Below, piece by piece: positions 1-7,554 of a stretch of DNA of 25,650 nucleotides. The notes under the pieces were generated by a model. The model ran no database searches and had not been told where the DNA came from. It worked only from the letters and a program-made list of their open reading frames with translations. Each line of letters starts with the position of its first letter. Positions within the stretch are counted from its first letter, which is position 1. Origin of the DNA: Gammaproteobacteria bacterium (GTDB lineage Bacteria; Gemmatimonadota; Gemmatimonadetes; Longimicrobiales; Gaopeijiaceae); NCBI GenBank assembly GCA_024638345.1, contig JAHEKL010000007.1, positions 1 to 25,650 on the forward strand, written 5' to 3'. The position numbers were made by a program, and so were the translations under genes.

Positions 1-21
1 CCCCGCGCGGGTCCGGGTACG

Positions 22-297
22 GTGTCGCTCTTCGCGATGGCGGCAGTGATCGCAGCGGTGATCCTGACGCCCTTCGTTCGTGAACCGGATCGCTCCGTGG
101 ATCTCCCCCCCATCGTGGTTCAGGGACCCACGGTCCGAGGTCTGACGGTCGTTCCAGAGCCGACGCCGGTCGTACAGGTCGCGGAGCCCTTCTCCGACAG
201 AGAGCTTTGGGCCCGCTCCAACGCCCTTCTCTATGAGCACTCCTCACTCTACGCGCGCTATCGCGAACCCGGCTTGATCCGCACGGGGCTCCGCTAG
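22..297 (+). CDS. Small membrane-anchored protein of unknown function (5' end uncertain)
   Basis: I do not recognise this protein. The reading frame is open from base 1, so GTG at 22 is only the first possible start in the window and the gene may begin upstream; ATG at 37 is another candidate. From the GTG it has 91 residues: a hydrophobic stretch at about residues 2-20 (MSLFAMAAVIAAVILTPFV) that looks like a membrane anchor or uncleaved signal, a Pro/Val-rich linker, and a C-terminal soluble segment rich in Arg, Leu and Tyr ending in GLIRTGLR. No Shine-Dalgarno sequence is visible before GTG 22. It ends only 5 bases before holA, so the two are probably co-transcribed. It could be the tail of a larger envelope protein. 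Confidence is high that the frame is coding and low for any function. Confidence 0.55.
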   Translation: MSLFAMAAVIAAVILTPFVREPDRSVDLPPIVVQGPTVRGLTVVPEPTPVVQVAEPFSDRELWARSNALLYEHSSLYARYREPGLIRTGLR

Positions 298-302
298 CGG
301 AG
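289..302. repeat. Perfect 14-base palindrome spanning the gene end and the holA start
   Basis: CTCCGCTAGCGGAG is a perfect inverted repeat. It contains the TAG stop of the upstream gene and its right arm carries the only purine-rich, Shine-Dalgarno-like bases (GGAG) directly before the holA ATG. It could fold over the ribosome site. Roughly one or two perfect 14-base palindromes are expected by chance in a window this size, so it may mean nothing. Confidence 0.3.
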
Positions 303-1307
303 ATGATCGGCCCGCTGCTCCCCGAAGGACTCGGTGAGGCGACGGGCGGCGTCTTCTACCTCCACGGCTCGGACGAATACCAAAAAGAAGCCGTGGCCCG
401 GGCGTTGGTCGATGCCCACCTGGATCCGGCTACGGCTGACTTCAACTACGATCTGATCCGGGGAACCGAGGTTACGGTGGAGACCCTGGCGTCCGTGCTG
501 GGCACCCCACCCATGATGGGCGAGTGGAGGGCGGTATTGATCCGGGACACCCAGGCGCTTGCCTCCTCTCCGAGGGCGCGCTCGCTACTTCTTCGTGTCG
601 CCAAGACGCCTCCCCCCGGGCTCGCGTTGATCCTGCTCTGCACCGTTCCCGAGCGTTCGTCCGCCCGGTTCTATCGAGATCTGGCCCGGGCCGCACGCAG
701 CGTCGAGTTCCAGACTCCCAGCCTGAACGATCTCCCGGCGTGGCTGATGGACTGGAGCCGGACGACGTTCCGTCGTGAGCTGGCCGAAGACGCCGCACGT
801 GGGCTCGCACAGGCCGTGGGTGCCAATGTGGCGGTCCTGGCTCAGGAGATGGAAAAGCTCTCTACGCTGACCAATGAAGGCGAGGACATCACCATCGAGG
901 TGGTGCGGTCCGCCGGAACCCGCCTCCCGCGGCAGGACCGCTGGCAGTGGTTCGATCTCGTAGGCCAGCGGCGCTTCAAGAACGCGTTGGCCGGACTGGT
1001 CGTGCTCCTCGAGCACGGTGAGACTGGGGTTGGATTGACCATCGGGCTGGCCACCCACCTCCTTCGGCTGGGAATCGTGGTCGACGGAGGCCCCAAGGCC
1101 CTCGAGGCCGTGCTGCCGGGGAACCAGCGATGGCTGGCCCGCCGCTACGCTTCGCAGGCGCGCGGCTGGACCGTGGGATCGATCGAGACTGCGATCCACG
1201 GCTTGTTGAAGGTGGATCGGATGTTGAAGGCGAGCCCAGTGTCGGATAGTCACTTTCTCGAAAGCTGGCTCCTGGAGCAGGCCGCGGTGGAGGCAGAGGC
1301 CGCATGA
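303..1307 (+). CDS. holA: DNA polymerase III, delta subunit
   Basis: This is the delta subunit of the clamp-loader complex, which opens the beta sliding clamp and helps load it on primed DNA. The 334-residue length matches the family (about 330-345). The N-terminal segment GVFYLHGSDEYQKEA is the degenerate P-loop start typical of HolA. It is followed by the region around residues 45-75 that includes GTPPMMGEWRAVLIRD, equivalent to the clamp-contacting N-terminal domain. The middle section (about 140-210) resembles the helical lid containing VGANVAVLAQEMEKL, and the C-terminal collar domain is helical and ends in SWLLEQAAVEAEAA. Like other delta subunits it lacks a true Walker A lysine, so it is not expected to hydrolyse ATP. 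Start ATG 303 lies 5 bases after the preceding stop. It overlaps the next gene by 4 bases (ATGA), which suggests translational coupling. Confidence 0.9.
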   Translation: MIGPLLPEGLGEATGGVFYLHGSDEYQKEAVARALVDAHLDPATADFNYDLIRGTEVTVETLASVLGTPPMMGEWRAVLIRDTQALASSPRARSLLLRVAKTPPPGLALILLCTVPERSSARFYRDLARAARSVEFQTPSLNDLPAWLMDWSRTTFRRELAEDAARGLAQAVGANVAVLAQEMEKLSTLTNEGEDITIEVVRSAGTRLPRQDRWQWFDLVGQRRFKNALAGLVVLLEHGETGVGLTIGLATHLLRLGIVVDGGPKALEAVLPGNQRWLARRYASQARGWTVGSIETAIHGLLKVDRMLKASPVSDSHFLESWLLEQAAVEAEAA

Positions 1308-1783
1308 ACGGCCCAAGACGCCTCCGGCAATGGGCCATCCTCCTGGCCGTCGCACTGCCGGTTGCCACGATCCCCGGAAGCGTCGAGGCGCAGGACGAGA
1401 GCTTGGACCAGGTCGAGCGCTTCATGTTGGATGGAAGGTTCGAGTCGGCCAGGGAAGTTCTGCAAGGCTGGCTGGAGACGCAGCGATCGACCGCGGAGTG
1501 GGTGGATCGGCAGAGGGGCACGTGGCTCCGAGCGCTCCTGACGGTCGATCCCGAGATGGCGGATCTCGATCTGCGACGTCTGGCGGTCGAGTATCCCGGG
1601 GGACCGTTTTCCGATCGCGCCCTCCTGCGGCTTGCCCAATCTGCGGTAATGAGATCGGACACTCCGGCCGCTCTGCGGCACCTCCGGCAGCTGCTTCGCG
1701 ATTATCCCGCGAGCCCGCTTCGCGAGGAAGCCCGATTACTCACCGTGCGAATCGAAGAGTCCACCTCCGCGTCGTCCAACTAG
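1304..1783 (+). CDS. Secreted TPR-like protein (YbgF/tol-pal-like repeat)
   Basis: A 159-residue protein with a clear Sec signal: basic start NGPRRLRQW, hydrophobic core ILLAVALPVATIP and a likely cleavage after VEA (about residue 29). The mature part is helical and shows tetratricopeptide-like pairs. One is around residues 31-60 (LDQVERFMLDGRFESAREVLQGW). Others are around residues 90-150, with the pattern LAVEYPGGPFSDRALLRLAQS and LLRDYPASPLREEARLL, where the YP-x-S/G-P motif is typical of outer-membrane lipoprotein and YbgF-type TPRs. The length suits two or three repeats. It probably mediates protein contacts in the periplasm; no enzyme motif is visible. The ATG overlaps the holA stop. 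No lipobox cysteine follows the signal, so it should be soluble. Confidence 0.7.
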   Translation: MNGPRRLRQWAILLAVALPVATIPGSVEAQDESLDQVERFMLDGRFESAREVLQGWLETQRSTAEWVDRQRGTWLRALLTVDPEMADLDLRRLAVEYPGGPFSDRALLRLAQSAVMRSDTPAALRHLRQLLRDYPASPLREEARLLTVRIEESTSASSN

Positions 1784-1805
1784 AGCTCAACCGACGGACC
1801 CTCGG

Positions 1806-1819
1806 GGGGTACAGACCCC
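1806..1819 (+). promoter_or_regulatory. Small hairpin over the G-rich leader of copA
   Basis: GGGGT-ACAG-ACCCC forms a 5-bp stem with a 4-base loop two bases upstream of the copA ATG. The left arm contains the only G-rich stretch that could serve as a Shine-Dalgarno sequence for copA, so the fold could limit initiation. There is no U-run, so it does not look like a terminator. No CueR- or CsoR-type operator could be recognised upstream. Confidence 0.25.
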
Positions 1820-1821
1820 AT

Positions 1822-4392
1822 ATGAAGACCCGATCCGGCTCAGTTTTGCGCGCAGGTGCGGTCCTGCCCCGCGACCTGAATCTCGCCATCGAGGGGATGC
1901 ATTGCGGTGCCTGCGTTTCGGCGGTGGAGCGCGCCCTCAAGACGGTTTCGGGCGTCGAGGACGCCGAGGTGAGTCTTGCGACCGAAGAGGCGCGGATTCA
2001 CTTCGCCCAGGAGCCTGTCGAAGTGGGGGCACTGGTCGAGGCGGTCGAGCAAGCGGGATACGCCGTGGCCGAGGACCGAATCCGGGTTGGCATAGGTGGA
2101 ATGCACTGTGCGGCATGTGTCTCGGCCGTTGAAGCCGCGCTGCGGGGCGTCCCGGGAGTGAAGCAAGTGTCGGTGTCGCTCCCGGCCGAGGAGGCCTCGA
2201 TCACCCTGGTTCCCGGTGTCGTTCGTGCGGACGACCTACGCGAGGCGGTCTCCGCGGCCGGGTATGAGCTCGACTTCCCCGAGGAGGGAGTCACAGACCG
2301 CTCGAGAGAAGAGCGTCGGGATAGGGAGAAGGACGCCCAGACCCGCCTCCTGATGCGGAAGTTCCGCGTAGGAGCGGCGCTGTCGGTTCCCGTTCTGCTG
2401 GCGGGGCATCACGAGCTCGTTCCCTTCCTCCAGACTCTGGACGCGACCACGCTTCGTCTCCTCTGGGGACTCTCGGGCATCCTGACTGTACCGATCGTGG
2501 GCTGGGTCGGACGACAGTTCTTCACGGGTGCATGGACGGCCTTCCGGAGCCGCCAGGCCAACATGGACACGCTGGTGGCCATCGGCACGGGCTCGGCGTT
2601 CCTGTACTCCATTCTCGCCGTCACTGCTCCGGGGGTGTTTCCCGAAGGCGCTGCACATCCCTTCTTCGAAGCGGTTGCGGTCGTCATCACCTTGGTCGTG
2701 CTGGGTCAGGCGCTGGAGGCGCGGGCACGAAGCAAGACTTCCCGGGCCTTGCGCTCCCTGCTGGACCTGCGCCCCAAGATGGCCCGGGTCGTGCGCGGCT
2801 CTGAAGAGGTCGAGCTGCCCGTGGAGGCGATCCAGACGGGGGACGTCGTCGTAGTCCGGCCGGGAGAGAGGATTCCGGTGGATGGAAGCGTGCTGACCGG
2901 CCGCAGCGCCGTCGACGAGTCCATGGTGACCGGGGAGAGCATCCCGGTGGAAAAGGGACCGGACGACGAAGTGATCGGGGGCACGATCAATCGGTCCGGA
3001 AGCTTCCGCATGAAGGCGACGCGGGTCGGATCGGACGCCGTGCTGGCTCAGATCGTGGAGCTGGTGCGGAGCGCTCAAGCATCGAAGCCCTCCATCCAAC
3101 GCCTCGTCGACCGGGTCGCGGGCGTATTCGTACCCATCGTGCTCATGCTCGCCACCGCGACCTTCGCGCTCTGGTATACGATCGGCCCCGAGCCGGTGCT
3201 CAGCTATGCGTCGGTCGTCGCGGTCGCTGTTCTGGTGATCGCGTGTCCTTGTGCGCTCGGTCTCGCCACGCCCATCTCGGTGATGATCGCGGTCGGAAAG
3301 GCCGCGGAACATGGAATCCTGATCCGAAACGGTGATGCGCTGCAGAGAGCGCGTCATCTGAAGACGGTCATCCTCGACAAGACCGGCACGGTGACTCGGG
3401 GCGAGCCGATCCTCACCGACATCCTTCCGGTGGGGACCATGGAGGAGACCCGGCTGCTCGCGATAGCTGCATCGGCGGAGCGGGGGTCCGAGCACCCTCT
3501 GGGCGAGGCGGTGGTGGACTCGGCTCGAGAGCGGGGCATCGAGCTGGAGGAGGCCTCGCAGTTCGAGGCCGTGGGGGGGCGCGGAGTCCGAGCAGTGGTG
3601 GCTGGACAGCAGGTTCTCGTTGGTACTCCGGCGCTCTTGAGAAACGAGGGTGTGGACGAATCGATCCTTGACGACCTTTGGAGAGAGTTGACTGAGGCCG
3701 GAAAGACGCCTGCGATGGTCGCAGTCGACGGCGTGGCTTCGGGTGTCCTCGGTCTTGCCGACCGCGAGAAACCCGATTCCGCTGACGCGGTCGACCGTCT
3801 CAAGGCGATGGGCCTCGAGGTCGTCATGCTGACCGGGGACAACGAGAGAACGGCCTCTGCCGTGGCCCGGCGCGTGGGAATCGACGAGGTCTTCGCCGGA
3901 GTCGTTCCCGCCGAAAAGCAGGAGAAGGTCGACGAGATACGCCGCCGCACCGGGCATCCGGTCGCGATGGTGGGCGACGGAGTCAACGATGCACCTGCCC
4001 TGGCCGCGGCCGACGTCGGCGTGGCAATCGGAGGCGGGACGGATGTGGCCATGGAGACCGCGGATCTGATACTCATGGGAGGATCGCTCCACGGAGTTGC
4101 GGACGCGATGGAGCTCTCCAACGCGGCGTTGCGGAACATGAAGCAGAACCTGTTCGGCGCCTTTGCCTACAACGTCGCCGCGATCCCGATTGCCGCCGGC
4201 GTCCTGTACCCGTTTTTCGACGTCCTGCTTTCGCCTATGATTGCGGGAGCGGCCATGGCCTTCAGCTCGGTGACGGTGGTGACCAACGCGAATCGACTTC
4301 GTTTCTTCGAGCCCTCCCGGATCCGAGCTGCACGCGCCGAAGGAGCTCACAGCGCTTCCTCCGTGCCGGGTGCCGTGAGCGCGGGGAGCTGA
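1822..4392 (+). CDS. copA: Cu(I)-exporting P1B-type ATPase (CopA)
   Basis: A copper efflux pump in the inner membrane that couples ATP hydrolysis to Cu(I) export. The frame is open much further upstream (from 1330), but the first 164 codons overlap the TPR gene and look non-coding, so ATG 1822 is chosen, giving 856 residues. Two N-terminal HMA domains carry GMHCGAC (C28/C31) and GMHCAAC (C96/C99). Further landmarks are TGES (370-373) in the actuator domain, the CPC ion-binding motif C475-P-C477, the phosphorylated Asp in DKTGT (D519), the SEHP motif (H558-P559) and GDGVND (718-723). Near the end NLFGAFAYN and MAFSSVTVVTNA supply the Tyr-Asn and Met-Ser-Ser residues typical of Cu(I)-specific P1B-1 ATPases. 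Its neighbours holA and mutS are unrelated in function. A 26-residue membrane microprotein follows after 11 bases. Confidence 0.96.
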   Translation: MKTRSGSVLRAGAVLPRDLNLAIEGMHCGACVSAVERALKTVSGVEDAEVSLATEEARIHFAQEPVEVGALVEAVEQAGYAVAEDRIRVGIGGMHCAACVSAVEAALRGVPGVKQVSVSLPAEEASITLVPGVVRADDLREAVSAAGYELDFPEEGVTDRSREERRDREKDAQTRLLMRKFRVGAALSVPVLLAGHHELVPFLQTLDATTLRLLWGLSGILTVPIVGWVGRQFFTGAWTAFRSRQANMDTLVAIGTGSAFLYSILAVTAPGVFPEGAAHPFFEAVAVVITLVVLGQALEARARSKTSRALRSLLDLRPKMARVVRGSEEVELPVEAIQTGDVVVVRPGERIPVDGSVLTGRSAVDESMVTGESIPVEKGPDDEVIGGTINRSGSFRMKATRVGSDAVLAQIVELVRSAQASKPSIQRLVDRVAGVFVPIVLMLATATFALWYTIGPEPVLSYASVVAVAVLVIACPCALGLATPISVMIAVGKAAEHGILIRNGDALQRARHLKTVILDKTGTVTRGEPILTDILPVGTMEETRLLAIAASAERGSEHPLGEAVVDSARERGIELEEASQFEAVGGRGVRAVVAGQQVLVGTPALLRNEGVDESILDDLWRELTEAGKTPAMVAVDGVASGVLGLADREKPDSADAVDRLKAMGLEVVMLTGDNERTASAVARRVGIDEVFAGVVPAEKQEKVDEIRRRTGHPVAMVGDGVNDAPALAAADVGVAIGGGTDVAMETADLILMGGSLHGVADAMELSNAALRNMKQNLFGAFAYNVAAIPIAAGVLYPFFDVLLSPMIAGAAMAFSSVTVVTNANRLRFFEPSRIRAARAEGAHSASSVPGAVSAGS

Positions 4393-4393
4393 C

Positions 4394-4397
4394 GGAG
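4394..4397 (+). promoter_or_regulatory. Shine-Dalgarno site for the copA-mutS microprotein
   Basis: GGAG sits just after the copA stop, 6 bases before GTG 4404, an ideal distance. It is the main evidence, besides the hydrophobic sequence, that the short frame behind it is translated. Confidence 0.45.
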
Positions 4398-4403
4398 ATC
4401 GGC

Positions 4404-4484
4404 GTGGACGTTGTCGTGGTCAATACAGGGGCGGTTCTCCTCATCGCCCTGATCTTCTGGTACTTCCGAGTCGGACGAGGTTGA
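4404..4484 (+). CDS. 26-residue single-pass membrane microprotein between copA and mutS
   Basis: GTG 4404 opens a 26-codon frame that ends TGA 4482-4484, and the last base of that stop is the first base of the mutS ATG (TGATG overlap). The product reads M-D-V-V-V-V-N-T-G-A, then LLIALIFWYF, then R-V-G-R-G. It is one hydrophobic helix with an aromatic FWYF end and a basic tail, so topology is probably N-out, C-in. A GGAG site lies 6 bases upstream. From memory, the sequence resembles the membrane anchor of small cupredoxin-type proteins found next to copper ATPases, but no cupredoxin domain follows, because mutS starts at once. It may therefore be a degenerate anchor, a small ATPase partner, or a coupling peptide for mutS. 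Coding status is likely; function is unknown. Confidence 0.5.
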   Translation: MDVVVVNTGAVLLIALIFWYFRVGRG

Positions 4485-7147
4485 TGAACGGGACCCGCGC
4501 GGAGACAGCACGTGAGGACACCCCGCTCATGCGCCAATGGCGCGAGGCCAAGCTCCGCCATCCCGACGCCTTGCTCTTCTTCAGGGTCGGGGACTTCTAC
4601 GAGCTGTTTCGGCAGGACGCCGAGGAAGGGTCTCGACTGCTCGGTCTCACACTCACGTCACGGAACAACGGTGCCGCGGCCGAGGTCCCGATGGCGGGCG
4701 TGCCCGCCAAGGCCCTGGACGACTACCTCGGCAGATTGATCAAGCTCGGACGCCGCGCCGCCATCTGCGATCAGGTCGAGGACCCGGCCACAGCACAGGG
4801 CATCGTTCGCAGAGAGGTGGTGGAGACCGTCACCCCCGGGACCGTTCTGCACGACGGGCTCCTCGATGCCCGCAGAAACAACTTTCTCGTGGTCCTCACC
4901 CCGGTCTCGGACGGACAGGTCGGACTGGCGTCCGCCGATCTGTCCACGGGCGAGTTCGCCGTCGAGTGCGTGGGGCTGGAGACCTTGAGCTCGGAGCTCG
5001 GACGGCTGGGGCCCGCCGAGCTGCTCCTGCCCGCCTCGATGAAGGATCCGTCCGAGGATACGGGCTGGAGCACTCGTCTCTCGGACGCCACTCCCACGTA
5101 CCGGGACGACTGGATCTTCGACGAGTCCGTAAGCCGCGACGAGCTCATCGCCCGTTATCGCGTTCACTCTCTCGATGGGATGGGTTTCCAGTCCACGGAC
5201 GGGATCTTGGTCAGCGCCGCTGGCGCGCTCGTCCAGTACGTGAGGGAGATCCAGCCGGGGGGAGCGGCCCAGCTCCAGCGCCCCACCATCCGTCGCCCTG
5301 GCTCGGAGATGCTGCTCGACGAGATGACTCGACGGAACCTCGAGCTGATCGAGCCGCTCCGGGTCGGAGAGGATGGTGGAACCCTGATCGACGTCCTGGA
5401 TGATTCGGTCACCGCCATGGGAGCGCGGCTCCTGAGACGATGGACGCTTCGCCCGCTCGTCGATCCGGATCCGATCTGGAAGCGACTTGAAGCGGTCGCG
5501 GAGCTGGTGGACAACAGGGAGATGCGGGTCGAGCTCAGGGACCGGCTGAAGGGCATCCAGGATATCGAGCGCCTCTCGGGAAAGGTCGGCGCGGGTCGCG
5601 TGGGTCCGAGAGACCTCCTCGCGCTCGGTCGCTCTCTCGACGCGCTGCCGGGGCTACTGGCCGTTTCGGCCGAGGCGCGGGCTTCAGTGCTCGAGGAGCT
5701 GACCACGGCGGACGACCTTCTCGTCGATGTCGCCGACCGCATCCGGGCCTGCCTCGCAGACGACGCGCCGCAGAGCCTGTCGGAGGGGGGTGTGGTACGA
5801 AGCGGGTTCAGCTCGGAGCTGGATGATTTGCGGGAGACCCGGGACGGCGCCCGTGAATTCATCGCGTCGCTGCAGACCCGGGAGCGAGAGCGGACTGGCG
5901 TCGGATCCCTCAAGGTGGGATACAACAGGGTGTTCGGGTACTACCTCGAGGTCACCAAAGCGAATCTCGATCGCGTGCCGTCGGATTACGTCCGAAAGCA
6001 GACGCTGACCAACGCCGAGCGATATTTCACACCGGAGCTGAAGCAGTGGGAGGAGCGGGTGACGAGCGCCGAGGAGCGGATCCTGACGCTGGAAGCACGG
6101 CTCTTTCAGGAGCTCCGGGATGCGATCGCGGATCACGTCCCCCGACTCCAGCGGGCAGGGCAGCGGGTAGCAGCGCTCGACGCTGTGGTGACCTTGGCCC
6201 ACGTCGCGGTCCGAAGACGCTACGTGCGTCCGGAGGTTCACACCGGTTTCGAGCTCGAGATCCGGGGAGGGAGGCATCCAGTCGTCGAGACCATGATGCC
6301 TCGAGAGGAGTTCATTCCGAACGATGTTGTTCTCGGCGACGACGGATGGATGATCATCCTGACGGGTCCGAACATGGCAGGGAAGAGCACGGTCCTCCGG
6401 CAGGTCGGCCTCATCCAGCTCATGGCCCAAATCGGCTCGTTCGTGCCGGCGGATGCGGCCAGGATCCCATTGTGCGATCGGATCTTCACCCGCGTCGGGG
6501 CCTCGGACAATCTGGCGCGGGGACAGTCGACCTTCATGGTCGAGATGAACGAGTCCGCCGCGATCGTTCATGGAGCTACGTCCCGAAGTCTGGTTCTGCT
6601 GGACGAGATCGGGCGGGGGACTTCGACGTACGACGGCGTCTCGATCGCCTGGGCCATCACGGAGCACCTCCACGAGGAGGTCGGCGCGAAGACCATCTTC
6701 GCGACCCACTATCACGAGCTGACCCAGCTCGGGGATCTTCTTCGTGGTGTGAAGAATATGAACGTCGCGGTGAGAGAAGCCGGCGAGGACATCGTCTTCC
6801 TTCGTCGGCTGGAGAGTGGTGGGGCGGACCGGTCCTATGGGATTCAGGTCGCGCGATTGGCCGGGCTCCCCCGACCGATCATCCGGAGGGCTCTGGAACT
6901 GCTCGCCGAGCTCGAAGGAAGTCACTCGGGCGGGGGCGAGGGGCTCGGTCGTAGAGGCGTGTACCGGCCCCGATCCACACCGGGTCTCGACCAGCTTCCC
7001 CTGTTCGTGCGGGAGGACCCCGTGATCGATCGAATCCGCGGGCTGGAGCCCGACGACATGACGCCGCTCGAGGCGTTGAGCCTCCTCCACTCGATTCGCC
7101 GAGAGCTCCAGAAGCGAGACGGGACGAAGGACACGGAAAGCCGATGA
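4484..7147 (+). CDS. mutS: DNA mismatch repair protein MutS
   Basis: Recognises mispaired and small looped bases and, with ATP, recruits MutL to start mismatch repair. With ATG 4484 it has 887 residues, normal for MutS1 (about 850-900). The mismatch-reading motif GDFYELF gives F38 and E40, the Phe-x-Glu pair that stacks on and contacts the mismatch. The central connector, lever and clamp domains cover roughly residues 120-570 and include LKVGYNRVFGYYLEVTK. The ATPase domain has Walker A TGPNMAGKS (627-635), the Walker B region LLDEIGRGTST (D707/E708) and the FATHYHEL segment. A TTG one codon earlier is possible, but ATG overlaps the upstream microprotein stop and is preferred. No mutL is in the window. 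The stop overlaps the next gene by 4 bases. Confidence 0.97.
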   Translation: MNGTRAETAREDTPLMRQWREAKLRHPDALLFFRVGDFYELFRQDAEEGSRLLGLTLTSRNNGAAAEVPMAGVPAKALDDYLGRLIKLGRRAAICDQVEDPATAQGIVRREVVETVTPGTVLHDGLLDARRNNFLVVLTPVSDGQVGLASADLSTGEFAVECVGLETLSSELGRLGPAELLLPASMKDPSEDTGWSTRLSDATPTYRDDWIFDESVSRDELIARYRVHSLDGMGFQSTDGILVSAAGALVQYVREIQPGGAAQLQRPTIRRPGSEMLLDEMTRRNLELIEPLRVGEDGGTLIDVLDDSVTAMGARLLRRWTLRPLVDPDPIWKRLEAVAELVDNREMRVELRDRLKGIQDIERLSGKVGAGRVGPRDLLALGRSLDALPGLLAVSAEARASVLEELTTADDLLVDVADRIRACLADDAPQSLSEGGVVRSGFSSELDDLRETRDGAREFIASLQTRERERTGVGSLKVGYNRVFGYYLEVTKANLDRVPSDYVRKQTLTNAERYFTPELKQWEERVTSAEERILTLEARLFQELRDAIADHVPRLQRAGQRVAALDAVVTLAHVAVRRRYVRPEVHTGFELEIRGGRHPVVETMMPREEFIPNDVVLGDDGWMIILTGPNMAGKSTVLRQVGLIQLMAQIGSFVPADAARIPLCDRIFTRVGASDNLARGQSTFMVEMNESAAIVHGATSRSLVLLDEIGRGTSTYDGVSIAWAITEHLHEEVGAKTIFATHYHELTQLGDLLRGVKNMNVAVREAGEDIVFLRRLESGGADRSYGIQVARLAGLPRPIIRRALELLAELEGSHSGGGEGLGRRGVYRPRSTPGLDQLPLFVREDPVIDRIRGLEPDDMTPLEALSLLHSIRRELQKRDGTKDTESR

Positions 7148-7554
7148 GGATTCACCGATCCCGGAGTCCGAGAGGTCACCGGCCAGGACGAGCGCTGTGC
7201 GTCTGCCTCGTAGCGGCGACTCTGACCGGCTGTGGCGGAGAGGACTACCTGGAAAATCCACGGCCGCTGTACGGAGAGGAACCGGTGGAGTACCCGCTCA
7301 CACTTTGGGATGCGGGTATCGAGGGCGAAACCCTTCTCCGGGTCCGGGTGACGGACGTGGGGGTCGTCGATTCCATCGAGGTCGCGGAGTCTTCGGGTCA
7401 TCCCGCGCTGGACTCCGCCGCGATCGACGGGGTGCAGGACCTCAGGTTCCAACCCGGGCGCCGAAATGGAAGACGCGCCCGCATGTGGGCCACTCTACCG
7501 GTGGTCTTCACCAAGCGCCCACCCACGTCCGAACCGTCCCTGGATCGACCGTGA
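7144..7554 (+). CDS. Lipoprotein with a TonB-type C-terminal domain
   Basis: A 136-residue protein. The N-terminus is very basic (MRIHRSRSPRGHRPGR), followed by a hydrophobic core and the lipobox LTGC with the predicted lipidated cysteine at residue 30. Residues about 50-122 fit the TonB C-terminal fold: the YPLTLWDAGIEGETLLRVRV start, the VGVVDSIEVAESSGHPALDSAAIDGVQDLRFQPG middle (GxV-DsiEV-SSG-ALD-AA signature) and a closing strand ARMWATLPVVF. Canonical TonB has an uncleaved membrane anchor and a long Pro-rich spacer; both are missing here, so it is unlikely to energise a receptor by itself. It could be a periplasm-facing lipoprotein that borrows the fold. It overlaps mutS and the CBS gene by 4 bases each, which points to one transcript. 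Confidence 0.85.
   Translation: MRIHRSRSPRGHRPGRALCVCLVAATLTGCGGEDYLENPRPLYGEEPVEYPLTLWDAGIEGETLLRVRVTDVGVVDSIEVAESSGHPALDSAAIDGVQDLRFQPGRRNGRRARMWATLPVVFTKRPPTSEPSLDRP

Noticed and set aside
1330..1821. Upstream extension of the copA frame by 164 codons
   Set aside because: It overlaps the TPR-like gene, has an Arg/Gly/Ser-rich composition typical of off-frame reading, and the HMA domain begins naturally soon after ATG 1822.
2236..4350. 704-codon open frame on the minus strand opposite copA
   Set aside because: It is a shadow of copA in G+C-rich codons. The translation is rich in His/Arg/Asp without family motifs, whereas the plus strand has every CopA motif.
5684..7261. 525-codon open frame on the minus strand opposite mutS
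   Set aside because: Same reason: low-complexity, Arg/His/Pro-rich translation and no motif, while mutS is complete on the plus strand.
7197..7550. Upstream extension of the CBS-type frame
   Set aside because: It lies inside the lipoprotein gene in another frame. The family N-terminus starts right after GTG 7551, which forms the usual GTGA overlap.
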